Shown here: piece after piece, positions 1 to 5,476 of the stretch
How positions within the stretch are numbered: position 1 is the first letter of the stretch
Layout: the number at the start of each line of letters is the position of its first letter
Source of the DNA: DATFXF01 sp035258565
GTDB taxonomy: Bacteria > Acidobacteriota > Terriglobia > Acidiferrales > UBA7541
DNA length: 6,226 bases
Direction: 5' to 3'
Assembly: GCA_035258565.1 (NCBI GenBank)
Contig: DATFXF010000352.1
Location: 1 to 6,226, forward strand
The notes under the pieces: model-generated
Database searches by the model: none
Told to the model about the DNA's origin: nothing
Seen by the model: only the letters and a program-made list of their open reading frames with translations
Program-made: the position numbers and the translations under genes

Positions 1-491
1 GACGACATACAAACGACCGCATCGGAAAGCCAGAGAATGTACCTGGAATAGACAGGCCATAAGGCCCCGAACTCCTGGAACCACTCCCGCATATGCCAGA
101 CGTGTGGTACGCCAGCAAGCCATGCGGCCAAACCGCTTGACGCGGCCACTCCGATGTTCGTATGAACCAGCTGGATTTGCCATCTCCTGATGAGTGTGCG
201 CAACTGCCATGCAGCCAACGGAATCTTCAGCAAAAACGGCAAGAGCCGCCAGGATTCAAACACGGGACGGGTAATAACACTGAGACTGGGATGAATGAAA
301 ACCTCGATATCCAACTTGCCAATCGCTTCCCGCAAAGAACCGTCTTCGGCCAAAGCCACCAGTGGTGTCACCCTGTTGCGGTCCAAGTTGGCCAACAGGT
401 GGAGCAAACAACGGCTGGAGCCGTACATATCGGAATTGTGATGAACGAACAGAATGCGAACAGGCTTCGTCCCTGAAAGAAACGTTTGCAT
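1..491 (-). CDS. GT4-type glycosyltransferase, N-terminal part (cut by left edge)
   Basis: This gene reads leftward from ATG at 491 and runs off the window after 163 codons without a stop. The product begins MQTFLSGTKPVRILFVHHNS and shows the N-terminal Rossmann-like half of GT-B glycosyltransferases of the GT4 kind: a beta strand VRILFVHH at residues 11-18, a loop with YGSSR at 24-27 followed by a helix, a second strand TPLVALAEDG at 42-51, and IQLVHTN at 106-112 before a helix rich in small residues. The VPHVWHMREW stretch at 129-137 is typical of the acceptor side of this domain. The catalytic donor-binding C-terminal domain lies outside the window, so donor and acceptor sugars cannot be named. 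No Shine-Dalgarno is visible before the ATG; it is the only start in frame upstream of the first strand. It diverges from another glycosyltransferase, which suggests a cytoplasmic role in surface polysaccharide or glycan assembly (inference). Confidence 0.85.
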   Translation of the reverse strand, partial: MQTFLSGTKPVRILFVHHNSDMYGSSRCLLHLLANLDRNRVTPLVALAEDGSLREAIGKLDIEVFIHPSLSVITRPVFESWRLLPFLLKIPLAAWQLRTLIRRWQIQLVHTNIGVAASSGLAAWLAGVPHVWHMREWFQEFGALWPVYSRYILWLSDAVVCMS

Positions 492-522
492 CCGTGGACG
501 TTATCGCATCTTATGACATTCG

Positions 523-1671
523 ATGGTTGAGAAGTCGGTGAAGATACTGCATGTTGTTGGTGGCGTTGACCATCGGGGCGGCCTCATGAGCGTGGTAGTC
601 GGCTTGGCCTCGGCATCATCTCCCCAGGTTCATTGCTTAGTTTGGAAGCACCGCGAGTTTCAACCAGCGCCCGGCCCCGTGCATTACGTCTGTGGGGGTC
701 TGACACGCTATCCGTTTCGGAGCCTGATCGGTGATCTGCTGGGCAGCGTCCGCGAAGTGCTCCCACTGTGGGCCTGGGTGCGTCGGAACCCGGGCGCCAT
801 TTTACACGCGCACACACGTCTGGGCCATTTTGCCAGCGCCCTGGTCAGTCGTCTCACCGGTTCCCCTTTGATTCTTCATTTTCACGCCTTGTCGCGCCGA
901 ACGTGGGTCTATCACGCCTTGCGGCGTTGGGCGCGAGCCGAGATCGTCTTCAACTCCCGCAAAACGTATGAAAGGTTTGGCTGGCGCCTGGACGCGCCTC
1001 TGATTGTGATGCCTCCGATCACTTGGCCCACTGCACCGCCACTCAGAAGTTCCGGCCCTGTACGGTTTATCATGGCTGGCGCCTTCGTGCGCCTTAAGAA
1101 CTTGCATTTGGTGCTGGAAGCGTTCAAGCGGTTGGCGGAGGATAACCCGACCATCGAACTCCTGATTTATGGCATTTCGCCCGCGGCGATGGAGCCCGCG
1201 TATCAAGGCAAAATGATTTCAGCGGCAAAGGCCTGCGAACGAGTGACCCTGGCGCCGTACGATCCACAGTGGAGCACGCATCTCACAGAGAACGACATCT
1301 TCGTTCATGCGGCAGCACTTGAGTCTTTCGGCATCGTCATTCTCGAGGCCTTCGCAAGAGGATGCCGAGTGGTTGTTCCGCGAGGGACCTTTGTCGACGA
1401 TTTGCCAGATGCTCATGCCCGCTCGGTGGGAGTCCACCGGGTCGAAGAACTGGATGTGCCTGGATTCTCGGAGGCGATGAAGCAGGCGATGCAAATCCAA
1501 GCCCCGAGCGATGTTTTATGGAAGCAGCGTAAACCGTATGAAGAACTGTTCTCGTACGAGACGGCCCTTGAGCGCTTGCTTCCGCTGTATGCCACACTAG
1601 CCCAACGCGGCGCCTCGAACACAGCTCGGTGTGACACGGGGTGCAAAGGTTCCAGCCCGAAGAGCCTCTGA
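523..1671 (+). CDS. GT4-family glycosyltransferase (GT-B fold)
   Basis: The 382-residue product has the full length and layout of a family GT4 retaining glycosyltransferase. The N-terminal domain opens with KILHVVGGVDHRGG (residues 7-20), the glycine-rich loop near the acceptor site, and AILHAHTR at 92-99. The C-terminal domain starts near 180 with VRFIMAGAFVRLKNLHL, where K192 sits in the usual donor-phosphate position. The clinching motif is E267-SFGIVIL-E275, the EX7E signature of nucleotide-sugar binding. The last 20 or so residues, after LLPLYATLAQRG, do not look like the family and may be read-through into the degraded region. ATG 523 has no clear ribosome site; GTG 538, preceded by GAGAAG, is an alternative that shortens the protein by five residues. 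It probably transfers a sugar during exopolysaccharide or lipid-linked glycan assembly at the inner face of the membrane; the sugar is unknown. Confidence 0.9.
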   Translation: MVEKSVKILHVVGGVDHRGGLMSVVVGLASASSPQVHCLVWKHREFQPAPGPVHYVCGGLTRYPFRSLIGDLLGSVREVLPLWAWVRRNPGAILHAHTRLGHFASALVSRLTGSPLILHFHALSRRTWVYHALRRWARAEIVFNSRKTYERFGWRLDAPLIVMPPITWPTAPPLRSSGPVRFIMAGAFVRLKNLHLVLEAFKRLAEDNPTIELLIYGISPAAMEPAYQGKMISAAKACERVTLAPYDPQWSTHLTENDIFVHAAALESFGIVILEAFARGCRVVVPRGTFVDDLPDAHARSVGVHRVEELDVPGFSEAMKQAMQIQAPSDVLWKQRKPYEELFSYETALERLLPLYATLAQRGASNTARCDTGCKGSSPKSL

Positions 1672-1760
1672 AAATCGCCGAGGCCGCGCCTATCGTGCTT
1701 GGGGTCGCTATCGTGTTGGGGATTGCGCCTTCCGGCTGAGCTTTCGCGAGCCGACGCCTC

Positions 1761-1985
1761 TACGCTCCTGTCGGTCCCGTCGAAGAACTGTTGGTAGAGA
1801 AGATCGCGATCTGCTACTGGCGCCTTCGCCGCGCGACGCGGGCCGAGGTGGGCGAGCTCAGAGTCGAAGCTGACAGGTTCGCCCCCGCAAGCGTCACCAC
1901 TCTCTCCGGATATATAGAAGAGCTGCAAAGACGAGTCGAGAAGGCTAGTCCGAACGCCGACTTCGGCACCTGGCTACAAAAGGAT
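1761..1985 (+). pseudogene. fragment of a conserved small bacterial protein family
   Basis: Read in the frame of 1761, this stretch begins YAPVGPVEELLVEKIAICYW and continues with RLRRATRAEVGEL, then a second block with YIEELQRRVEKAS near 1911-1949. The first block is characteristic of a family of hypothetical bacterial proteins, which I recall from multi-copy hypothetical genes, whose N-terminus usually carries an RANALKSTGP-like motif; that N-terminus is absent here and an in-frame stop lies at 1737-1739. The frame then runs without a stop into transposase-like sequence, so an automatic caller may show a spurious chimera starting at the TTG at 1791. I read it as a remnant, not a working gene. 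Function of the family is unknown to me. Confidence 0.5.
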
Positions 1986-1997
1986 GATCGATGCTAC

Positions 1998-2123
1998 GCC
2001 GCACGAAACCGCCCGGCGGGGTTCGACCGGCGCGTCGACGACGAGACGGTACTCCAGCAGATCCGCGCCGTGACGCACAGCCGCGCCACGTACGGTTACC
2101 GCCGGGTGTGGGCCATGGTGAAT
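1998..2123 (+). mobile_element. IS3-family transposase remnant (HTH_21 region only)
   Basis: The translation contains DDETVLQQIRAV followed by ATYGYRRVWAMVN. This is the helix-turn-helix segment just before the DDE catalytic core in OrfB transposases of the IS3 family, where a TYGYRR(V/I) motif is nearly invariant. Homology stops abruptly at 2123; none of the DDE integrase core follows, and no OrfA or terminal inverted repeats can be seen. It is a dead scrap of about 40 codons, fused in frame to the preceding remnant and abutting a backwards deacetylase fragment. Confidence 0.7.
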
Positions 2124-2265
2124 ACTGCACAGTCCGCGCCGGCAACTGGACCTGGCCCAGATGCGATGCTTCCTTCACCAGCAGGAAGTAGTGCACGCCT
2201 GCTTTTCGGAGCACTTCAATTTGTTCCGGTCGATAGCCGCCGTTCGGAAAGGCATAGATCGAGAG
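2124..2265 (-). pseudogene. polysaccharide deacetylase (NodB-like) C-terminal fragment
   Basis: On the minus strand from 2265 the frame reads LSIYAFPNGGYRPEQIEVLR, then KAGVHYFLLVKEASHLGQ and LPAR. The (Y/F)xxPNGxY segment followed by a helix ending in L-R-K-A-G is the late beta-strand and helix of the polysaccharide deacetylase domain (CE4 family), normally just after the catalytic motifs. Here the catalytic DxH/HxxH half is missing and a TAG stop lies immediately upstream at 2266-2268. The fragment stops where the IS3 remnant begins. Such deacetylases act on exported polysaccharides and are common in exopolysaccharide loci, so this scrap probably belonged to the same locus as the glycosyltransferases to its left (inference). 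Confidence 0.6.
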
Positions 2266-2279
2266 CTATGCCTTATTCT

Positions 2280-2741
2280 TCACTTCGGCGATCCTTCCCC
2301 TTTCGCTCCAGCTCGCTGATACTTCGAGTCCAGCAATGCCTTGTATTCTTCCAACTCTCTGATTGCCCTCAAGAGGATTTCGGCAATACGCTCCTCATAT
2401 CGTTTCCGATAGTTCGGCGGCCACTGATGATTGCCTTCGAGTCGCGACGTCAGACGTCTAAGGGCGTCCTGAGTTCTCCGGGTCCTGCCGCCTCTTGACA
2501 CAGAAACTTCGTTGCGATTGGCGGTCGACGCGCCAACGTGCCCTTGCAGAAGCCAGGCTATCGTCACGCCTCCTAGCTGAGCAATTCTCCGAAGAAGATC
2601 CAGCCGGGGAACTCTGCCAGCCTCGTATCGCGCAATGGAGACCTTAGTTAATCCGAACTTTCGCCCGAACTCCTCCTGAGTAAAGTTTAGACCTCTTCGT
2701 ATTTGTTGAATTCGTGCGCCGACGGCCGGATCTCGAGCCAC
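2280..2741 (-). CDS. XRE-family transcriptional regulator (Cro/CI-like helix-turn-helix)
   Basis: The 153-residue product has a typical HTH_3 domain at residues 8-65: GARIQQIRRG, then FTQEEFGRKFGL (helix 2), TKVSIARYEAGRVP (recognition helix and the conserved Y-E-x-G turn) and a closing helix ending ITIAWLLQG-like (VTIAWLLQG). The C-terminal part, about 105-150, is charged and helical (RYEERIAEILLRAIRELEEY) and probably mediates oligomerisation; there is no LexA/S24 self-cleavage domain, so it is not an SOS-cleaved repressor of that type. GTG 2741 is the start because a TGA lies four codons upstream in frame; a GGGGAGG stretch sits too far upstream to be a good ribosome site. It faces a rightward operon across a control region with inverted repeats, so a repressor role on that promoter, and probably on its own, is likely. 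Confidence 0.85.
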   Translation of the reverse strand: MARDPAVGARIQQIRRGLNFTQEEFGRKFGLTKVSIARYEAGRVPRLDLLRRIAQLGGVTIAWLLQGHVGASTANRNEVSVSRGGRTRRTQDALRRLTSRLEGNHQWPPNYRKRYEERIAEILLRAIRELEEYKALLDSKYQRAGAKGEGSPK

Positions 2742-2785
2742 GGCACTCGATCATCGCGGAAGTATCCTCCCCTTGGCCAGAGCCT

Positions 2786-2866
2786 TTTCTGGTTACCAAT
2801 ATAGATATTAATAGCTTGACATTTGATAACCAATATGGTAACCATTTGCCCTAAGGAGACCAAACG
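2786..2866 (+). promoter_or_regulatory. divergent control region: operators, rightward promoter and ribosome site
   Basis: This AT-rich strip stands out against GC-rich surroundings. A consensus -35 box TTGACA lies at 2816-2821; with a 17-base spacer the -10 is TAACCA at 2839-2844, a weak match. An imperfect inverted repeat GATAACCA-ATA-TGGTAACC fills 2825-2843, inside the promoter, so a bound repressor would block polymerase. A related site, GGTTACCA-ATA followed by a degenerate half, starts at 2791, 34 bases (about three helical turns) upstream. A strong Shine-Dalgarno, AAGGAG at 2853-2858, is placed 8 bases before ATG 2867. The leftward promoter of the XRE gene must also be here, but I cannot fix its boxes. 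Confidence 0.6.
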
Positions 2867-3217
2867 ATGAGTAGCCTAAAGCGCTGGCGTCAGATCGGGC
2901 AGGGGCAGTTCCACAAGTGGGAGACGCCCGGGGAGGAGTTCGAGGGCACCTGGCGCGGGATGCACGACGGCCGCTTCGGTCCCCTTGGCACCCTCGAGAC
3001 TCCCGAAGGCTTGGTCACGTTCCCCCTCCATGCCGCCCTTTTGGAGCGGCTCAAGCTCGTCCGCGAGGGCGCCGAAGTCCTCATCCGCTATACCGGCAAG
3101 CAAACCTCCAAGGCCGGACGCATCTTCAAGGCATTCGAGGTCTTTGTGGCTGGCGAAGACGCTTTGAAGGACTCCTCGGAACATCCTCTGCGATTGGCTG
3201 TGGGCGACGAGAGCTAA
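2867..3217 (+). CDS. small phage-like protein, possible OB-fold ssDNA-binding type
   Basis: This 116-residue protein is the first gene of the rightward operon, with a strong ribosome site. I do not recognise it with certainty. After a basic, aromatic start (LKRWRQIGQGQFHKWETPG), residues 22-92 read as a small beta-barrel: EFEGTWRGMHDGRFGPLGTL, then ETPEGLVTFPLHAALLERL, EGAEVLIRYTGKQTSKAGR and KAFEVFV. The order (strand, G-x-x-x-G-x-F-G-P loop, strand, helix, strand ending in Y-x-G-K, then a final strand) recalls small phage proteins with an OB-like fold encoded next to recombination nucleases. Five bases separate it from the nuclease gene, so the two are almost certainly co-transcribed. A role binding single-stranded DNA for the nuclease is inference; a nucleic-acid-unrelated accessory role cannot be excluded. 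Confidence 0.6.
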   Translation: MSSLKRWRQIGQGQFHKWETPGEEFEGTWRGMHDGRFGPLGTLETPEGLVTFPLHAALLERLKLVREGAEVLIRYTGKQTSKAGRIFKAFEVFVAGEDALKDSSEHPLRLAVGDES

Positions 3218-3222
3218 GAGCG

Positions 3223-4010
3223 ATGGCTACAACGCTATCCGACTCTTCCCGCTCGTGGAGCCGCGATCGGTTCTACACGATCAACGGGTGCCAATTGCCG
3301 TCCGTGACCACCATCTTGGAAGTCATCGCCAAACCGGCCCTCGCACCGTGGTACGCCAAGCAGGAACGGCGGTACTTCGAGACGGCGATGCTCGAGGTGC
3401 TCACCAAACCGTCTTATCGGCCGTCGCCGAGGCGGTCACCGGCGTCAAGGCGGCTGATCGGGTGAAACAGCAGGCGCGAACAATAGGGACGGCCGTTCAC
3501 GCGGGAATCGAGTGGCACTTAAGGACGATGCTGGGGGAAGACGCGGGACCTGAGCCCTTTCTGCCGGATGTCGCTGTCTGGGCCGTCGAGAGTTGGAAGG
3601 ATTGGGCTACCAAGGTCGCGCTGGAACCGCTAGCCATCGAGCGAACTGTTTATTGCCTGGAATGCGGGTACGCCGGGACCCTTGATCTCTATGCGCGGGT
3701 GGAGGGCGCCTTGACGATCCTCGACTGGAAGACTGGTCGAGCGATCTATCCAGAAGCCCTGCTTCAAAATGTGGCGTATCGCCATGCGGCCCATCGCCTA
3801 GGTCTCCCGTCCAGCAAGGGCCTGATCGTCCGCCTACCCAAGCTACTCGAGGATCCGGCCTGGGAGGTGATGATGGTACCGGACACGGTGCCGCTCGCCG
3901 ACTTTCTGGCCGCCCTCCGTTTGTGGCGCTGGCAGCGACGCGTCGAGGGCCGCCCGTACGGCTCCCTCGAGCCTCGAGAATCATTCAAGACTGACGGCCA
4001 TGTCGCGTGA
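3223..4010 (+). CDS. PD-(D/E)XK exonuclease (RecB/Cas4-like), interrupted by an apparent -1 frameshift
   Basis: The gene starts at ATG 3223 with RFYTINGCQLPSVTTILEVI and APWYAKQERRYFETAMLEVL, the usual N-terminal region of phage-type RecB-like nucleases. That frame then turns into Arg/Ser/Pro-rich nonsense and stops at 3465, while the next frame picks up TVLSAVAEAVTGVKAADR near 3408 and runs to 4010. Joined, the protein is about 262 residues. The nuclease core lies in the second part: GTAVHAGIEWHL (His about 93), IERTVY, then YAGTLDLY (Asp about 155), LDWKTG (Asp about 168, Lys about 170) and LLQNVAY (Gln about 182, Tyr about 186). These are motifs of the PD-(D/E)XK superfamily that digest DNA ends with a divalent metal. 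The second frame has its own GTG at 3462 overlapping the first stop as GTGA, so a separate C-terminal polypeptide could be made. The gene's end overlaps the next start by 11 bases. Confidence 0.75.
3409..3465 (+). other. frameshift zone and GTGA stop/start overlap in the nuclease gene
   Basis: Coding character passes here from the frame of 3223 to the frame one base earlier, equal to one lost base or two extra bases. I see no canonical X-XXY-YYZ slippery heptamer in the frame of 3223 and no strong downstream stem, so programmed -1 frameshifting is not supported. The first frame ends TGA 3463-3465, overlapping GTG 3462 of the second frame; this could allow re-initiation but would leave out residues that look coding. 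Confidence 0.55.
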
Positions 4011-4794
4011 CGTCTGCTGGCTCACGCCAGACCGCGATGCGGACATCGCCGTGGCGCGCTTCCTCAATGACTTCACAGGCCGTGATCGAGTCGACGCCAT
4101 TCATCTGGTCTTGACACAGCTCCGCTTCCGCATAGAGCCGGACCGGGTTCTGGCCTGTGAGCTCGCCTGGGAAATTCATGCGGGCGCCTACTGGAGTCAG
4201 CTGCAGGATTCTCAAGGGCACCCCTACGATAGCGAGGAAGCGTACTTCCGCGAAGTGCTCGGGCTCAGCTCGTGGCGGACTGCGTACAAGCGCCTCGCCA
4301 TCGGTCGCATGCTGATGCAGTTCCCGGAATCTCAACGCCCCCTGGTGCGAGCCGCAATCGCGGATGTCGGTCTGGCTAAGGCGACCGTAATCGCCCCCGC
4401 GATCGAGCGGAGCGGGGAGTGGGCGGCCTGGGTCGAGCTCGCGAAACGCCTCCCCACGCATACGCTGCAACTGCGAATCTCCGAAGCACTCCAAGCCCAC
4501 CCGCGAGGCTATGAGCCCCTGCCCCCCGGAGAACGCTTCCGGCGTTCCGTGCTGAGTGCCATGCCGGATATCGAGGCGATGGAGCTCGTGACGCGGTTCT
4601 TTGAGGTCGGCGCGCGGGCCGCATCCACGGACAATGCAGTGGGGATTTTCCTGGCCGGATGCCGGGAGTGCCTCGCGGATTGGGAAGTGCACGCAGCGGC
4701 GCGGCGCGCCCCTCGGGATTTTGCCCACGTGGGCAACTCAGGCGAATCCGCCGTTTGCCCACATGGGCAAATGGATCAAGCGCCCACATGTTAA
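4000..4794 (+). CDS. helical DNA-associated protein resembling the N-terminal module of DUF222-type HNH proteins
   Basis: The 264-residue product starts 11 bases inside the nuclease gene, so translation is probably coupled. Residues 56-165 are all-helical: LAWEIHAGAYWSQL, then EEAYFREVLGLSSWRTAYKR (79-98, helix-turn-helix-like), LAIGRMLMQFPESQRPLVRAA, ADVGLAKATVIAPAIERSGE and AAWVELAKRLPTHTLQLRIS. This order (L-G-L-S-x-x-T-A, then L-P/F-P pattern, then G-x-x-x-x-K-A, then W-x-x-x-A-x-x-x-T-x-x-x-L) is what I associate with the module preceding the HNH domain in many bacterial HNH endonucleases; here no HNH domain follows in the same chain, but one is encoded next door. The extreme C-terminus (FAHVGN and CPHGQ, 241-257) is encoded by palindromic repeats and is probably not family sequence. 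Role is unproven; DNA binding is a fair guess. Confidence 0.65.
   Translation: MSRDVCWLTPDRDADIAVARFLNDFTGRDRVDAIHLVLTQLRFRIEPDRVLACELAWEIHAGAYWSQLQDSQGHPYDSEEAYFREVLGLSSWRTAYKRLAIGRMLMQFPESQRPLVRAAIADVGLAKATVIAPAIERSGEWAAWVELAKRLPTHTLQLRISEALQAHPRGYEPLPPGERFRRSVLSAMPDIEAMELVTRFFEVGARAASTDNAVGIFLAGCRECLADWEVHAAARRAPRDFAHVGNSGESAVCPHGQMDQAPTC
4721..4736. repeat. palindrome family, copy 1
   Basis: TTGCCCACGTGGGCAA is a perfect 16-base palindrome inside the 3' end of the helical-protein gene, where it encodes FAHVG. Its core GCCCACGTGGGC is shared exactly with copies 4 and 5. Confidence 0.85.
4754..4771. repeat. palindrome family, copy 2 (CA centre)
   Basis: TTTGCCCACATGGGCAAA is a palindrome apart from its two central bases (CA where the others have CG). 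It lies 34 bases from copy 1, centre to centre, and encodes CPHGQ in the same reading frame of the upstream gene. Confidence 0.85.
4782..4790. repeat. palindrome family, half copy
   Basis: GCCCACATG repeats the left half and centre of copy 2, 25 bases on, but the right half is lost (TTAAAG follows). It spans the last codons of the upstream gene and an ATG (4788) that could serve the HNH frame. It may be a decayed copy or chance. Confidence 0.4.
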
Positions 4795-4856
4795 AGCGTC
4801 GCGCGCCCCTCGCACGCCGAGCCCGTGCGCGGTGGGGCCGTGGCGACGCCCGCGCC

Positions 4857-5207
4857 ATGGGACGCCCGGCCGCCAGCGTGAGCGAGTGGAAGCTGATTTG
4901 TCAGACGGTGCTGGCGCGGGCGGGCTGGCGCTGCCAGGCCTGCGGGGTGCGGCGACGGCTCGACGTCCACCACGTGATGAAGCGCTCACAGGGCGGCTCG
5001 GACTTCGACCTCGAGCACCTCGTGGCCCTCTGCCGCTGGTGTCACGACCAGACGGACGCGCCCTATGAGCGGGGGCGTCTGGTGGTGACCGCCTTGGGCG
5101 CCGGCCAGTTTACGTTCGAGGTTGTTGTGCGGGTGGGGTCTACCACTCTCCCGCCCAGGGTTCCAGCGTTTGCCCACGTGGGCAAAACTTCAGTCCTTCA
5201 AAGCTAG
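4857..5207 (+). CDS. small HNH endonuclease
   Basis: The 116-residue product is a compact HNH nuclease. It has WRCQACG with C26 and C29, the core LDVHHVMKRSQGGSDF with H38-H39, and HLVALCRWCHD with C59, C62 and H63. The four cysteines should hold a structural zinc; H38/H39 and H63 form the metal-dependent cleft that cuts DNA. The middle 'N' of the HNH signature is His54 here (EHLVALC where relatives have NLVALC), a tolerated but noteworthy change. The tail after about 100 includes FAHVGK, encoded by a palindromic repeat. ATG 4857 gives a normal ten-residue lead before WKLICQTVL; ATG 4788, overlapping the upstream stop as ATGTTAA, would add an Arg-rich 23-residue extension. Neither start has a clear ribosome site. 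In phage-like clusters such proteins act in packaging, homing or defence; which applies is unknown. Confidence 0.8.
   Translation: MGRPAASVSEWKLICQTVLARAGWRCQACGVRRRLDVHHVMKRSQGGSDFDLEHLVALCRWCHDQTDAPYERGRLVVTALGAGQFTFEVVVRVGSTTLPPRVPAFAHVGKTSVLQS
5169..5186. repeat. palindrome family, copy 4 (perfect 18-mer)
   Basis: TTTGCCCACGTGGGCAAA is a perfect palindrome, the best copy in the window. It sits inside the last codons of the HNH gene (FAHVGK) and ends 18 bases before that gene's stop codon. As RNA it could fold into a 7-pair stem with a four-base loop. Confidence 0.9.
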
Positions 5208-5236
5208 CCATGGCTGGTCCCGCTCTGGGACGTGCG

Positions 5237-5256
5237 GTGTGCCCACGTGGGCAAAC
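5237..5256. repeat. palindrome family, copy 5
   Basis: GTGTGCCCACGTGGGCAAAC is a 20-base palindrome with one mismatched pair (third base from each end). It lies in the intergenic region 68 bases downstream of copy 4, centre to centre, and is the only full copy outside an ORF. Confidence 0.85.
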
Positions 5257-5424
5257 CGAGGCGGATGATCGAGGGCACGGCCCAGATCGGATCATCACGA
5301 ATAGTCTCTACAAGCCAATCGTTGTTGCCCGGGCGGACCCCGGAATCGATCGCGCTGGCGCGCCAGAGCGCGCCCATACGCGCCAACTATGAGCAAGCGG
5401 GCTATAACTCGGCGAGAAATTTAT

Positions 5425-5445
5425 TGGTGGAGGGGAAGGGATTCG
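5425..5445 (-). other. tRNA 3'-end fragment (tRNA-Tyr-like), likely attachment-site scar
   Basis: On the minus strand the 21 bases read CGAAT (end of a T-loop), CCCTT (T-stem 3' strand), CCCCTCC (acceptor 3' strand), A (discriminator) and CCA. This is exactly the spacing of a bacterial tRNA 3' end with encoded CCA. Acceptor strand CCCCTCC with discriminator A fits tRNA-Tyr better than tRNA-Ser. On the plus strand it would encode WWRGRDS, the well-known spurious peptide produced by tRNA complements. No D-arm, anticodon arm or 5' acceptor strand follows at >5445, so it is a fragment. Integrases commonly recombine at such 3' ends, leaving this remnant. Confidence 0.6.
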
Positions 5446-5461
5446 TCTATCTGAGCGCGTT

Positions 5462-5476
5462 AAGTATTCGATACTT
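5462..5476. repeat. short perfect inverted repeat
   Basis: AAGTAT-TCG-ATACTT is a perfect 6-base inverted repeat with a 3-base centre, in a less GC-rich patch 16 bases right of the tRNA fragment. It could be an integrase arm site or a protein-binding site, or chance. Confidence 0.3.

Noticed and set aside
162..476. Rightward open frame of 104 codons
   Set aside because: Its composition is not protein-like and it lies exactly antisense to a clear glycosyltransferase N-terminal domain.
1791..2498. A single 235-residue protein
   Set aside because: It is a chain of a family remnant, an IS3 scrap and antisense sequence of the deacetylase fragment and XRE gene; no single family spans it.
3400..3465. 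Programmed -1 ribosomal frameshift signal
   Set aside because: No canonical slippery heptamer occurs in the correct phase and no convincing downstream pseudoknot or stem was seen.
3985..4858. Long leftward open frames of 247 and 160 codons
   Set aside because: They are antisense shadows of the helical-protein gene in GC-rich DNA; the plus-strand frame has the recognisable motifs and operon spacing.
4721..5256. CRISPR array
   Set aside because: The repeats are short palindromes at irregular spacing (34, about 25, about 390, 68 bases), two or more lie within coding frames, and no cas genes are present; the Cas4-like nuclease is better explained as a phage-type exonuclease.
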